Part shown: positions 8,736-17,679 of the stretch, piece after piece
Layout of the letters: each line of letters begins with the position of its first letter
How positions within the stretch are numbered: the first letter of the stretch is position 1
DNA from: Clostridia bacterium
GTDB lineage: Bacteria > Bacillota > Clostridia > Christensenellales > Aristaeellaceae
Assembly: GCA_017459565.1 (NCBI GenBank)
Contig: JAFUCP010000029.1
Span: 1-64,000 of the forward strand
Length of the DNA stretch: 64,000 bases
Direction of reading: 5' to 3'
The notes under the pieces: generated by a model
Told to the model about the DNA's origin: nothing
Seen by the model: the letters and a program-made list of their open reading frames with translations, nothing else
Databases searched by the model: none
Made by a program: the position numbers and the translations under genes

Positions 8736-9841
8736 GTACGATTGAACAGGCCGTTGAACAGTTCAGAACCCTGATCACGGAACAGCTTGCGCGCACGGAA
8801 CGCATGGAAAATGCCGCGCCCGCCAAGGACTTTGCCGCCCTCGGCAAGGTGACCGTCGGCATCATCGACGGCGACGGCATCGGCCCCATCATTTCCCGGC
8901 AGACCACGCGGGTGCTGGAGGCGCTGCTCAAGGATGAAATCGCCGCGGGCAGCATCGTGCTGAAGCCTATAGAGGGCCTAACCATCGAAAACCGGTTGGC
9001 GAAGGGCGAGGCCGTGCCCAGCGATGTGCTGGCGGAGGTCAAGACGTGCGATGTGCTGCTCAAGGGCCCCACCGAGACCCCCAAGGGCGGCACCATGGAG
9101 AGCGCAAACGTCACCCTGCGAAGGGAGCTGGACCTCTATGCCAACGTGCGCCCCGTGTCCGTGCCGGAGGAAAACATCGACTGGATCTTCTTCAGGGAGA
9201 ATACTGAGGGCGAATATGTGCTGGGCAGCCGCGGCGTGGAACTTCCCGGCAAACTGTGCATGGATTTCAAGGTGACGACCCTGCCGGGCACCCGGCGCAT
9301 CGCCCGGGCGGCCTTTGAGTACGCGAAGAACAACGGCAAGACCAGCGTCGCCATCGTCACCAAGGCCAACATCATGAAAAAGACCGACGGACGCTTCTCG
9401 GAGATCTGTCACGAGGTGGCAAAGGATTATCCGGGCATCGAGGCCGAGGACTGGTACATCGATATCATGACCGCCAAGCTGGTGGACACGCGGGTGCGCA
9501 GCCGCTTCCAGGTGTTTCTGCTGCCCAACCTGTACGGCGATATCATCACCGATGAGGCCGCGCAGCTTCAGGGCGGCGTGGGCACCGCGGGCAGCGCCAA
9601 TCTGGGCGACCAGTATGCCATGTTCGAAGCCATCCACGGCTCCGCGCCGCGCATGATCGAGACGGGGCGCGGCCAGTATGCCAACCCCTCCAGCCTGCTC
9701 CGGGCGGCCGCCATGCTGCTCAGGCACATTGCCCGTTCGGACAAGGCCGCGGCGCTGGAAAGGGCGCTGGACGCCGTGCCCCACGACGGCGACACGGCTC
9801 AGGGCTTTGCCGACCGGCTGATTGCCGCGATCGAGGGCTGA
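8732..9841 (+). CDS. Isocitrate dehydrogenase (isocitrate/isopropylmalate dehydrogenase family)
   Basis: The product has 369 residues. After an extra N-terminal stretch of about 45 residues, the fold starts with VTVGIIDGDGIGP. KGPTETPKGG, RRELDLYANVRPV, FFRENTEGEY and the late LYGDIITDEAAQLQGGVG are typical motifs for substrate and metal binding. The position after citrate synthase and aconitase makes isocitrate to 2-oxoglutarate the likely reaction; isopropylmalate dehydrogenase is less likely since no leucine genes are near. Coenzyme choice cannot be read safely. A hairpin terminator follows. Confidence 0.88.
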   Translation: MSTIEQAVEQFRTLITEQLARTERMENAAPAKDFAALGKVTVGIIDGDGIGPIISRQTTRVLEALLKDEIAAGSIVLKPIEGLTIENRLAKGEAVPSDVLAEVKTCDVLLKGPTETPKGGTMESANVTLRRELDLYANVRPVSVPEENIDWIFFRENTEGEYVLGSRGVELPGKLCMDFKVTTLPGTRRIARAAFEYAKNNGKTSVAIVTKANIMKKTDGRFSEICHEVAKDYPGIEAEDWYIDIMTAKLVDTRVRSRFQVFLLPNLYGDIITDEAAQLQGGVGTAGSANLGDQYAMFEAIHGSAPRMIETGRGQYANPSSLLRAAAMLLRHIARSDKAAALERALDAVPHDGDTAQGFADRLIAAIEG

Positions 9842-9854
9842 CAACAAGCATCAA

Positions 9855-9889
9855 GAACCGACCCGCGCGTATGCGCGAGCCGGTTTTTT
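9855..9889 (+). terminator. Rho-independent terminator of the TCA operon
   Basis: AACCG and CGCGC pair with GCGCG and CGGTT around GTAT, with a small internal mismatch, and the stem runs into TTTTTTA. It sits 14 bases after the dehydrogenase stop. Confidence 0.85.
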
Positions 9890-9897
9890 ATGGGAAA

Positions 9898-10779
9898 TCA
9901 GATTCTGTGTATCACCGTCGGGTCCATGCGGCTCAAGTCGGTGCAGCCGGTGAAGGCCATGGCCTTGCCAAGCTCTGCGTTGGCCCTGACCAGATAGTCC
10001 CGCACGCCGTGTTCCCGGTCCTGCTTGATGGCGGTCATCAGCGGCCGTCCGATGCACACTCCGGAGGCGCCCAGCGCGAGGGCCTTGAAGGCGTCCATGC
10101 CGGTGCGGATCTCGCAATCCACAAACAGCGGCGTGCCGCCCGCCATCGCAGCGATTTCGGGCAGTATGGCCATCGGCGGGATCGCGTATTCGATGCGGTT
10201 GTTGTGGTGGGACAGCACCAGTCCCATCGCGCCTGCGGCCAGGCTGCGCTCGGCGTCTCTGCGGCTCAGCACGCCCTTAACGATCACGGGCAGCCGGGAG
10301 GCCTTGCAGATTTCAGCCAGCTCCGAGGTGCGCAGCGCCGTCATCTCCGTGCCGTCCACGATATCCGGCCCGCCGTCCTCGCCGAAGGGGTGGTCGATAT
10401 CGATGCCCACGGCCAGCAGTCCCAGGGAAGAGGCGTGTTCCAGCTTGCGGTAGATGATGTCGCGGTCGGCATAGGGCTTGATGATTTCGATCATCCGCGC
10501 GCCGGTTGAAGCCAGGCGCTCGATCTCTCCGTCGTCTGCCATGCCGTACCAAAGCACCGCGTTGGCGTCCCTCGCGCCGATGGCCAGCGCATCCGCGGCG
10601 CCGGAAAACATGAAGTGGTCCAGATGGGACAGGGCCGCGGTCATGATGGGCGAGGCAAAGGTCTCGCCGTAGAGCGTGTACCGCAGCGTCGGGGTGGTGG
10701 AATCCATGTAGCGGGTCTCAATGCGAAGGGAGTCGATGTACTCCCGTGTAATGCGGTTGGAATTGCCGATATCAGACAT
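9898..10779 (-). CDS. Alpha-hydroxy-acid oxidase-like FMN protein, divergent
   Basis: This 293-residue TIM-barrel protein resembles the lactate oxidase/glycolate oxidase family. FASPIMTAAL, LPVIVKGVLS and GMDAFKALALGASGVCIGRP match FMN-binding regions. However, the usual catalytic HGGRQLD segment reads HHNNRIEYAIPP, so activity on 2-hydroxy acids is uncertain. The frame begins earlier with GTG at 10797, but that codon is part of the GGAGGAGG ribosome site, so the ATG at 10779 is chosen. It is convergent to the TCA operon, and no partner gene suggests a substrate. Confidence 0.75.
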   Translation of the reverse strand: MSDIGNSNRITREYIDSLRIETRYMDSTTPTLRYTLYGETFASPIMTAALSHLDHFMFSGAADALAIGARDANAVLWYGMADDGEIERLASTGARMIEIIKPYADRDIIYRKLEHASSLGLLAVGIDIDHPFGEDGGPDIVDGTEMTALRTSELAEICKASRLPVIVKGVLSRRDAERSLAAGAMGLVLSHHNNRIEYAIPPMAILPEIAAMAGGTPLFVDCEIRTGMDAFKALALGASGVCIGRPLMTAIKQDREHGVRDYLVRANAELGKAMAFTGCTDLSRMDPTVIHRI

Positions 10780-10812
10780 GTGTTGAACCTCCTCCACGGT
10801 TTCTGCGCTGTT

Positions 10813-10842
10813 ATTATAACATATACTTTACGGATTCGTCTA
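10813..10842 (-). promoter_or_regulatory. Promoter of the oxidase-like gene
   Basis: Read on the minus strand, TAGACG (10842-10837) and a perfect TATAAT (10818-10813) are 18 bases apart, about 34 bases before the start codon. Confidence 0.65.
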
Positions 10843-10865
10843 CCCCGTATCATCCCATATTGCGG

Positions 10866-10894
10866 TTGCCGAGGCAGAAGGGCTGTGGTAGAAT
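10866..10894 (+). promoter_or_regulatory. Promoter of the Y-family polymerase gene
   Basis: TTGCCG (10866-10871) and TAGAAT (10889-10894) are 17 bases apart. The predicted transcript would start near 10901, only a few bases before the ATG at 10907, which favours the downstream GTG as start codon. I see no clear LexA-type site overlapping it. Confidence 0.6.
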
Positions 10895-10924
10895 AGAGGT
10901 AACAGTATGAAAGGGGGCGGTAAG

Positions 10925-12469
10925 GTGAACATCATCGCTATCGATCTGAAATCCTTTTACGCCTCCGTGGAGTGCCGCGAGCGCCGCCTGGACCCGTTGA
11001 CCACCAACCTCGTTGTGGCGGATGCCGCGCGCACGGAAAAGACGATCTGCCTTGCGGTGTCGCCGTCCCTGAAGGCCTATGGCATCCCCGGGCGCGCACG
11101 GCTGTTCGAGGTGGTGGAAAAGGTCAGGCAGGTGAACGCCGGTCGTAAAAAGGAAGCGCCGGGCGGCGTGCTGACGGGAAAATCGGTTTTCGCGGAGGAG
11201 CTTGCGCGCAATCCGTCCCTGGCGGTGGATTATGTCGTCGCCCGGCCCCAGATGGCCCATTATATGAAGATCAGCGCGAAAATCTACGGCATCTATACCC
11301 GCTATATTGCCCCTGAGGACATTCATGTCTATTCCGTGGACGAGGTTTTCATGGATGTGACCCACTATCTGCACCTGTATGCCGCCGATGCGAAAAAGGC
11401 CGGCATGGACGCGGTTCACTACCTTGCCCTCAAGCTGGTGCGCGAGGTGCTGTATGAAACTGGCATCACCGCCACGGCGGGCATCGGCACGAACCTGTAC
11501 CTTGCGAAGGTGGCCATGGACGTGGTGGCCAAGCATGTCGAGCCGGATTCGGACGGCGTGCGCATCGCCGCGCTGGATGAGCGCGGCTATCGCGCACAGA
11601 TGTGGGACCACCGACCGCTGACGGACTTCTGGCGCGTTGGCCGCGGCTATGCCCGGAAGCTGGAGGCCGAGGGCCTGTACACCATGGGGGACATTGCCCG
11701 CTGCTCTTTGGGAAAGCCGGGGGATTACTACAACGAGGATTTGCTGTACAGGCTGTTTGGCGTCAATGCGGAGCTGCTCATCGACCACGCCTGGGGCTGG
11801 GAGAACTGCACCATAGAGGCCATCAAAGCCTATCGCCCCGAAAGCACCAGCATCAGCGTGGGACAGGTGCTGCACTGTCCCTATGCCTACGACAAGGCGC
11901 GGCTGATCGTGCGGGAGATGGCGGACGGCCTGGCCCTGGACCTGGTGGCGAAAAAGCTTATGACCGATCAGCTGGTGCTGTCCGTGGGCTACGATATCGA
12001 GAACCTTTCGAATCCTGAGCTGCGCAGGCGTTACAAGGGCGCCGTGGACACGGATTATTACGGGCGCGAAGTGCCAAAAATGGCCCACGGAAGCCAGAAC
12101 CTGGGCCGGTTCACGTCCTCCTCCCGGCACATCGTCTCCGCCATGGCAGAGCTGTTTGACCGGATCGTGGACAGGAACCTGCTGGTGCGCAGGATGTATG
12201 TGGTGGCCAACCACACCCGGGATGAAGCGTCCGTGGAGGCGGAACGGGCTTCGCAGAGCGTGCAGCTGGACATGTTTACCGACTACGAGGCCCTGGCCCG
12301 GGAGGATGAGCGCAGAAGAGCCGCCCTGGACCGGGAACACAGGCAGCAGCAGACGGTGCTGGCCATCAAGGAAAAGTGGGGCAGGAACGCGATCCTCAAG
12401 GGCATGAACCTGGAGGAGGGCGCCACGGCCAGGGACAGGAACGAACAGGTGGGCGGCCACCGGGCATGA
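10925..12469 (+). CDS. Y-family DNA polymerase (DinB/UmuC/UvrX-like)
   Basis: The 514-residue product is a translesion polymerase. The palm carries IAIDLKSFYASVE with the first catalytic Asp and YSVDEVFMD with the Asp-Glu pair. GIGTNLYLAKVAMD is the helix-hairpin-helix neighbourhood and a little-finger domain follows. It is longer than Pol IV because of an extra C-terminal stretch (about 430-514) with LDMFTDY, which looks like a beta-clamp-binding motif. The GTG start has AAGGGGGCGG in front; the ATG at 10907 is an alternative. It is followed 9 bases later by a small YolD-like gene, as in Bacillus uvrX-type pairs. Confidence 0.85.
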   Translation: MNIIAIDLKSFYASVECRERRLDPLTTNLVVADAARTEKTICLAVSPSLKAYGIPGRARLFEVVEKVRQVNAGRKKEAPGGVLTGKSVFAEELARNPSLAVDYVVARPQMAHYMKISAKIYGIYTRYIAPEDIHVYSVDEVFMDVTHYLHLYAADAKKAGMDAVHYLALKLVREVLYETGITATAGIGTNLYLAKVAMDVVAKHVEPDSDGVRIAALDERGYRAQMWDHRPLTDFWRVGRGYARKLEAEGLYTMGDIARCSLGKPGDYYNEDLLYRLFGVNAELLIDHAWGWENCTIEAIKAYRPESTSISVGQVLHCPYAYDKARLIVREMADGLALDLVAKKLMTDQLVLSVGYDIENLSNPELRRRYKGAVDTDYYGREVPKMAHGSQNLGRFTSSSRHIVSAMAELFDRIVDRNLLVRRMYVVANHTRDEASVEAERASQSVQLDMFTDYEALAREDERRRAALDREHRQQQTVLAIKEKWGRNAILKGMNLEEGATARDRNEQVGGHRA

Positions 12470-12478
12470 GGTGACAAG

Positions 12479-12877
12479 ATGGGCAAATATGACGATATCA
12501 TCGACCTGCCGCGCCCCGTTTCCAGACGACATGCGCCGATGCCCATGCTGAACCGCGCGGCCCAGTTTTCGCCCTTCGCCGCGCTGACGGGCTACGGCGC
12601 CGCCATCGAGGAGGCCGCGCGGCTGACGGACCGCTGGATCGATTTGAGCGAATCCGAAAAGCTGGAGCTGAGCGAAAAGCTGGGCGCGCTGCGGCCCGGC
12701 GACGCGATGGAGTTGACGTATTTCATTCCCGATCTGCGCAAGGACGGCGGGCGCTATGAGACGCAGCGGGTGATTCTCAGGCAGGTCATCCCCTCGGAAG
12801 GGCGACTGACGCTTTCGGACGGGCGCAGCATCGACCTGGACGCGATCCTGGACGTGGAAAAAGCGGAAGCTGAATAA
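12479..12877 (+). CDS. YolD-like small protein
   Basis: The product has 132 residues and begins MGKYDDIIDLPRPVSRRHAP. NRAAQFSPFAALTGYGAAI is the recognisable core seen in small proteins encoded after UmuC/UvrX-type polymerases in Bacillota. The C-terminal half is a predicted beta domain (ETQRVILRQVIPSEGRLTL). A role as a partner of the polymerase is suggested by the shared operon but not proven. A GAGGTGAC ribosome site overlaps the polymerase stop region. Confidence 0.65.
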   Translation: MGKYDDIIDLPRPVSRRHAPMPMLNRAAQFSPFAALTGYGAAIEEAARLTDRWIDLSESEKLELSEKLGALRPGDAMELTYFIPDLRKDGGRYETQRVILRQVIPSEGRLTLSDGRSIDLDAILDVEKAEAE

Positions 12878-12904
12878 AAATTTCTCGATGAACGTGACAT
12901 TTTG

Positions 12905-12933
12905 TTGACATGCGGCTTAAGCTCATATAAAAT
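12905..12933 (+). promoter_or_regulatory. Promoter at the head of the pectin operon
   Basis: TTGACA (12905-12910) and TAAAAT (12928-12933) are 17 bases apart, leaving a leader of about 75 bases before the first gene. The leader holds short G+C-rich inverted segments near 12952-12985 but no riboswitch that I recognise. Confidence 0.7.
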
Positions 12934-13013
12934 AAATTGAGATTATACATCGGCTGCGCCGCGCTCTGCGACGTCGGCCGTCTCTGAACGATCTATTTGC
13001 GGGGGTTTGATGA

Positions 13014-13853
13014 ATGAACATCGGAATAAGACTGCATGACACCGCGCCGGGCACGCTTGAGCAACGTCTGGGCTTTGCCAGTGCGCAGGGCTTTTCCTGC
13101 GCGCATCTGGCGCTGAGCAAGGTGCTGGACAGCTTTGGCATGGGCGACGCGCCCGCGCTGCTCAACGACGAGCTGGCCGACAGAGTTCGCGCGGCCTTTG
13201 CGGACGCGGGCGTGGATTGCGCTGTGCTGGGCTGCTATTTGAGCCTTGCGACCCGCGACGCCGAGGAGCTTGAGCGCACGCGGGATATCTACCGCGCCCA
13301 TCTGCGCTTCAGCCGCATGATCGGCGCGGGCGTCGTGGGCACGGAGACCCCGCCCGCGAAATCGCTGGGCATGGATATCGCCACCGCGGTCAGCTCTGAA
13401 GAGGCGTTCAAGCTGTGGATCGACTGTGTCCGGCCGCTGGTGCGCTGCGCCGAGGAGGAGGGCGCGATCCTGGCCGTCGAGCCGGTGTGCGAACACATCA
13501 TCTCCACGCCCGAGCGCGCCGAGAGGATGCTGGAGACCCTCAATTCCGAAAATGTGCGCATCATACTGGACGCGGTGAACCTGCTGCGATCGGATATGCT
13601 GCCCCGGGCCGACGAGGTCATCGGCGACGCCGTCCGGCGCCTGGGCAACAGGGTCAGCGTGCTGCACATGAAGGACTATGTGGATGCCCCCGGCCAGTTC
13701 CGGCCGCGATCCCTGGCCTGCGGGCTGGGCCACATGCACTATCAAGACCTGCTGAAGCTGGCGCGGCAGCGTCATTTGCCCATGACACTTGAGGATACAA
13801 CGCCCGATAACGCCGAGGCCGCGAGGCTGTATCTGGAAGGCATCGGCCAATGA
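13014..13853 (+). CDS. Sugar phosphate isomerase/epimerase (AP-endonuclease-type TIM barrel)
   Basis: This 279-residue protein has the xylose-isomerase-like TIM-barrel fold. Metal-binding positions look intact: LAVEPVCEHI (Glu), RIILDAVNLL (Asp), SVLHMKDYV (His, Asp) and a final TLEDTTPDN (Glu). Such enzymes isomerise or epimerise keto sugars. Placement before pectinesterase and polygalacturonase genes points to a step in uronate or rhamnose metabolism, though the exact substrate cannot be read. GGGGG lies upstream of the ATG. Confidence 0.75.
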   Translation: MNIGIRLHDTAPGTLEQRLGFASAQGFSCAHLALSKVLDSFGMGDAPALLNDELADRVRAAFADAGVDCAVLGCYLSLATRDAEELERTRDIYRAHLRFSRMIGAGVVGTETPPAKSLGMDIATAVSSEEAFKLWIDCVRPLVRCAEEEGAILAVEPVCEHIISTPERAERMLETLNSENVRIILDAVNLLRSDMLPRADEVIGDAVRRLGNRVSVLHMKDYVDAPGQFRPRSLACGLGHMHYQDLLKLARQRHLPMTLEDTTPDNAEAARLYLEGIGQ

Positions 13854-13911
13854 CCGGGCTTTGCGATTGACGGTTGGATAAACAACACCCCGATATAAAG
13901 GAGAATCAGAT

Positions 13912-16005
13912 ATGAGGCTTGTCGTTGCAAAGGACGGCTCCGGCGATTTCACCACTGTCCAGGCTGCCGTGGATGCCATTCCCAAATCCCCCGACTGGTC
14001 GGAGATATACATTAAAAACGGAGAATACCGTGAGCGCGTGGTGGTCAACAAACCCCATTTGCGCCTGGTGGGCGAATCCGCCGCGGGCGTGGTTATCACC
14101 CATTCGGCCTGCGCCAAGGACAAGTTCCCCGATGGCACGGAAAAAGAGACCTTTCTCTCCTTTACACTCTTAACCGCCGCGCCGGATATCATCGTTGAGA
14201 ACCTGACCGTTCGCAACGACGCCGGCGACGGTCGCATTGTGGGACAGGCCGTGGCCGTGTACGCGGCGGGGGACCGGGGCGTGTGGCGGAGCTGCCGCCT
14301 GATCGCCTGCCAGGATACGCTGTTCTGCGGGCCCTTGATGGAAAAGGTGATCAGGGAGGTCGCTCCCTACGCCTGCGACGCGGAGTGTGTGTTCTTTGTG
14401 GGCAACTGTCCGCCCACCTACAGCCGCCAGTACTTTGAAGGCTGCTTCATACAGGGTGACGTGGATTACATATTCGGGCCCTATCGCTGCTGGTTTGAGG
14501 GCTGCACGCTGTATATGAACGAGCGCGGCGGCTGGTACACCGCCGCCAACACCGCCGAGACCCAGCCCTGGGGCATGGTTTTCCATGCCTGTCGGCTCAC
14601 AGGCGAATGTAAGCCGGGTATGGGCTATCTGGGTCGCCCGTGGCGCGCCTTTGCCCGCACGCTGTTCATGGAATGTGACATGGACGAGCATGTGAGCCCC
14701 CTGGGTTTCGCGGACTGGGACGAGATTCGCGTGGTTACGGATCGTCTGGGCGAGTGGCGCACCACCGGCGCACGGGCGGACCAAAGCGCGCGTCACCCCA
14801 TGCAGAAGCGCATGACGGACGAGGAAGCCGGGGCCGTCACGCTCCAGACGGTGCTGTCCGGATGGACGCCGGAGGGCTGCGCGAGGGATCTGCGCGCCCA
14901 CGTGAGCGATCTTGAGGGCGTCGACGCCTTTGTTAACCGCTTCCTGGAGGATTACGTTCCCTATAAGACCTATTGGAACTATGAAGACGGCTGCGTGCTG
15001 AAGGGCTGCGCCGACCTGTACCGGGCCACCGGCGATGCGGCCTGCCGTGAATACGTCCTCAATTATATGCAAAATTATGTGCTGCCCGACGGGACCATTC
15101 CAAATTTCGAGACGGGCAAGTACAATATCGATTCCATCAACTGCGGCAAGACGCTGTTCTTTGCGCTGGATGAAACCGGCGACGGGCGCTATCGCGCGGC
15201 GGCGGATTTCCACGCCAAACGGCTTGAGACCCATCCCCGGTGCAGCTGCGGAAACTACTGGCACAAGGAGATCTACCCGGAGCAGATCTGGCTGGACGGC
15301 CTGTATATGGCGCAGCCCTTCCGGGTGGAATACGATATGCGCTTCGGCGGTAAACAGCAGGCGGCGGACGTGGTCATGCAGTTCAAAAACGTGCGCAGGT
15401 ACCTGTACAACCCGGAAAAGGGCCTGTACTACCATGCTTGCGACGTGGCGAAGGCGCAGCCCTGGGCCAACCCCGATACGGGCTGCTCTCCGAACTTCTG
15501 GCTCAGGTCCATGGGCTGGTACCTGATGGCCCTGGCGGATTGCCTGGAGCTGATGGACAAGCAGCTGTATGAACACTGGCGCGCGCTGCGGGATCTGTTT
15601 GTGGAGGCCGTCGCTGGCATCAAGCGCTGGCGGGACGATGAAACGGGTCTTTTCTATCAGGTGATCGACCGCGCGGATGTGCCGGACAATTATCTTGAAA
15701 CCTCCGGCAGTGCCATGGTGATCTACGCCCTGCTCAAGGGTGTGCGCCTGGGCGTGCTGGACGGTGAAAAATATGCGGCCCTCGCCCGCGCGGGCTTTGA
15801 AAGCCTCACAGCCCGCAAGCTGCGCCGGGACGGGGACGGCAAGTGGCATTTGCAGGATATTTGCCTGGTGGCGGGCCTGGGTCCCGGCGAAAAGCGGGAC
15901 GGCAGCGTGGCCTATTACCTCAGCGAGCCCAGGGTGGACGACGATGCAAAGGGCGTCGGCCCGTGGATGATGGCGCTGGCCGAGTACAGGAGACAAGAGG
16001 CATGA
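13912..16005 (+). CDS. Pectin methylesterase (CE8) fused to GH105 unsaturated uronyl hydrolase
   Basis: The 697-residue protein has two enzymes in one chain. Residues 1 to about 300 are a pectinesterase: Q112 (QAVAV), Q134-D135 (QDTL), D185 (DYIFG), R242 and W244 (LGRPW). Residues about 335-697 form a GH105 alpha/alpha barrel, with NYMQNYVLPDGTIPN, IWLDGLYMA (probable catalytic D462) and a late ETSGSAMVIYALLKG. The first domain removes methyl groups from pectin and the second releases unsaturated sugars from oligogalacturonide or rhamnogalacturonan fragments. There is no signal peptide, so both probably act on imported oligosaccharides in the cytoplasm. The next gene starts inside its stop codon. 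Confidence 0.9.
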   Translation: MRLVVAKDGSGDFTTVQAAVDAIPKSPDWSEIYIKNGEYRERVVVNKPHLRLVGESAAGVVITHSACAKDKFPDGTEKETFLSFTLLTAAPDIIVENLTVRNDAGDGRIVGQAVAVYAAGDRGVWRSCRLIACQDTLFCGPLMEKVIREVAPYACDAECVFFVGNCPPTYSRQYFEGCFIQGDVDYIFGPYRCWFEGCTLYMNERGGWYTAANTAETQPWGMVFHACRLTGECKPGMGYLGRPWRAFARTLFMECDMDEHVSPLGFADWDEIRVVTDRLGEWRTTGARADQSARHPMQKRMTDEEAGAVTLQTVLSGWTPEGCARDLRAHVSDLEGVDAFVNRFLEDYVPYKTYWNYEDGCVLKGCADLYRATGDAACREYVLNYMQNYVLPDGTIPNFETGKYNIDSINCGKTLFFALDETGDGRYRAAADFHAKRLETHPRCSCGNYWHKEIYPEQIWLDGLYMAQPFRVEYDMRFGGKQQAADVVMQFKNVRRYLYNPEKGLYYHACDVAKAQPWANPDTGCSPNFWLRSMGWYLMALADCLELMDKQLYEHWRALRDLFVEAVAGIKRWRDDETGLFYQVIDRADVPDNYLETSGSAMVIYALLKGVRLGVLDGEKYAALARAGFESLTARKLRRDGDGKWHLQDICLVAGLGPGEKRDGSVAYYLSEPRVDDDAKGVGPWMMALAEYRRQEA

Positions 16006-17567
16006 AATGTTTGTTCGTTTCCTCCAGAAGCTGCACGGTCCTTTTGGACGAGGCGGGGGATTATTATGCCAGGGTGCCCGCGAGGCTGGTGCTGAACGGG
16101 CGCGAGCTGGGACGGGAGGCGCGCTCTGTGGCCTCCCTGTTCTCCCTTGTGCCGGATACAGATTATTGTCTTCGGGCGCTGCGCGAAGGCATGGCCCCGG
16201 AGGAGCTGCGCTTCCGGACGGCACAGGAAAAATGCGTAATGAACGTCCGGCGCTTCGGCGCCAGGGGCGACGGGCTTTCGGACGATACCGCGGCGGTGCA
16301 GGCGGCCATACTTTGCTGCCCGGAGGGGGGCAGGGTCCTCGTGGATGCGGGCGAATACCGCGTGGGGCCGCTGTTTTTGAAGAGTCATATCACGCTGGAG
16401 CTTGCCCGGGACGCGACGCTGCGCCTTTTGACGGACCGTTCGCGCTTTCCCATACTTCCCGGGGCTATTCCCGATGCCGATGGCGAAGGGGAGACGCTGC
16501 TGGGCACCTGGGAGGGTAACCCGCTGGACAGCTTCGCCTCGGCGCTGACGGGCATCGGCGTTGAGGACGTGCGCATCATCGGCGAAGGCGCGGTGGACGG
16601 CTGCGGTCAGATGGGGGATTGGTGGATCAATCCCAAGGTCCCCAGAGGCGCGTTCCGGGGAAGACTGCTGTTTTTGCGCGATTGCGCGAACATCACCGTC
16701 CAGGGCGTGACCTTCAGAAACAGCCCCGCATGGAACCTGCACCCCTGCTTCAGCAAGCGGCTGCGCTTTTTCAACATCGCCGTAGAGGCCCCGGCCAGCA
16801 GCCCCAATACGGACGGCTTTGACCCGGAAAGCTGCCGCGATGTCAAGGTTTACGGCGCGCGCTTTTCGGTGGGGGACGATTGCGTAGCCATCAAGTCCGG
16901 CAAGCTGTACATGGGCATGAAGTATCAGCGCTCCTGCGAGGATGTTGAAATCGCCTGGTGCGCCATGCTGGACGGTCATGGCGGCGTGACAGTGGGCAGC
17001 GAGCTGGCCGGCGGCGTGCGCAATGTGCGCGTCCACCACTGCTTTATGAGGGGCAACGACCGCGGCCTGCGCATCAAGACCCGGCGGGGCCGCGGCAAAT
17101 TCGCCGTGGCGGACGATATCCGCTTTGAGGATGTGCGCATGGAGGGCGTCAAGGCTCCGCTGGTGATCAACTGCCTGTATTTCTGCGACCCGGACGGCCA
17201 TGCCCAGTGGGTGCAGTCCAGAGAGCCGCGGCCCGTGGACGATACCACGCCCACTGTGGGCGAGATTCGCTTTGAGCGCGTCAGCGCCACCGACTGCCAG
17301 GGCTGTGTGGCCTATGTGCTGGGTCTGCCGGAGCGCCCGGTGGAGCGCGTCCTGCTCCGGGACTGCGCGTTTGAATTTGCGGAGGATGCCGCGCCCATGA
17401 CGCCCGCGATGGCAGAGGGCGTAGAGCCCTGCGTGAAGCGGGGCGTGGTGGCCATGTTTGCCCGGAAGGTTGAGCTTGAGGACGTACGCCTTCACGGCGT
17501 GCAGGGCCAGAGCGTGGAGGCCGTGGGCGTGGGCGAGGTGCGCACGCAGCGGATGACCCTCAAATGA
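16002..17567 (+). CDS. GH28 polygalacturonase-type glycosidase, intracellular
   Basis: The 521-residue protein has a short N-terminal beta domain (1-80) followed by the GH28 beta-helix beginning VRRFGARGDGLSDDTAAVQAA. The catalytic set is complete: N269-T-D271, D292-D293 (VGDDCVAIKSG), H326 (GHGGVTVGSE) and R357-I-K359. The lack of a signal peptide and the substrate channel type suggest an exo-acting galacturonidase working on imported oligogalacturonides. The ATG overlaps the stop of the fusion gene (ATGA), so the two are translationally coupled. Confidence 0.9.
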   Translation: MKCLFVSSRSCTVLLDEAGDYYARVPARLVLNGRELGREARSVASLFSLVPDTDYCLRALREGMAPEELRFRTAQEKCVMNVRRFGARGDGLSDDTAAVQAAILCCPEGGRVLVDAGEYRVGPLFLKSHITLELARDATLRLLTDRSRFPILPGAIPDADGEGETLLGTWEGNPLDSFASALTGIGVEDVRIIGEGAVDGCGQMGDWWINPKVPRGAFRGRLLFLRDCANITVQGVTFRNSPAWNLHPCFSKRLRFFNIAVEAPASSPNTDGFDPESCRDVKVYGARFSVGDDCVAIKSGKLYMGMKYQRSCEDVEIAWCAMLDGHGGVTVGSELAGGVRNVRVHHCFMRGNDRGLRIKTRRGRGKFAVADDIRFEDVRMEGVKAPLVINCLYFCDPDGHAQWVQSREPRPVDDTTPTVGEIRFERVSATDCQGCVAYVLGLPERPVERVLLRDCAFEFAEDAAPMTPAMAEGVEPCVKRGVVAMFARKVELEDVRLHGVQGQSVEAVGVGEVRTQRMTLK

Positions 17568-17679
17568 TGACCGTTTTGTGCATAAGAAGGTACGCTTTTG
17601 ACATGTACGATTTATGTCATAAATTTTATAATGATAATAGATTGATTATGTTAACCGGTATGTGCCGGGAGGTGACGAC
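17568..17679 (+). other. Intergenic gap inside the pectin operon
   Basis: This A+T-rich 112-base gap separates the enzyme genes from the transport genes. TTGACA (17598-17603) and TATAAT (17629-17634) are too far apart (25 bases) for a standard promoter, though TAATAG just after could be used. I see no clear terminator. Confidence 0.4.

Noticed and set aside
9898-10779. Considered as type 2 isopentenyl-diphosphate isomerase
   Set aside because: The ending FKALALGASGVCIGRP fits the hydroxy-acid oxidase group better and the isomerase glycine/glutamine motifs are not visible.
10850-12532. 560-codon antisense frame opposite the Y-family polymerase
   Set aside because: The sense frame has the polymerase catalytic motifs; the antisense frame has no recognisable domain.
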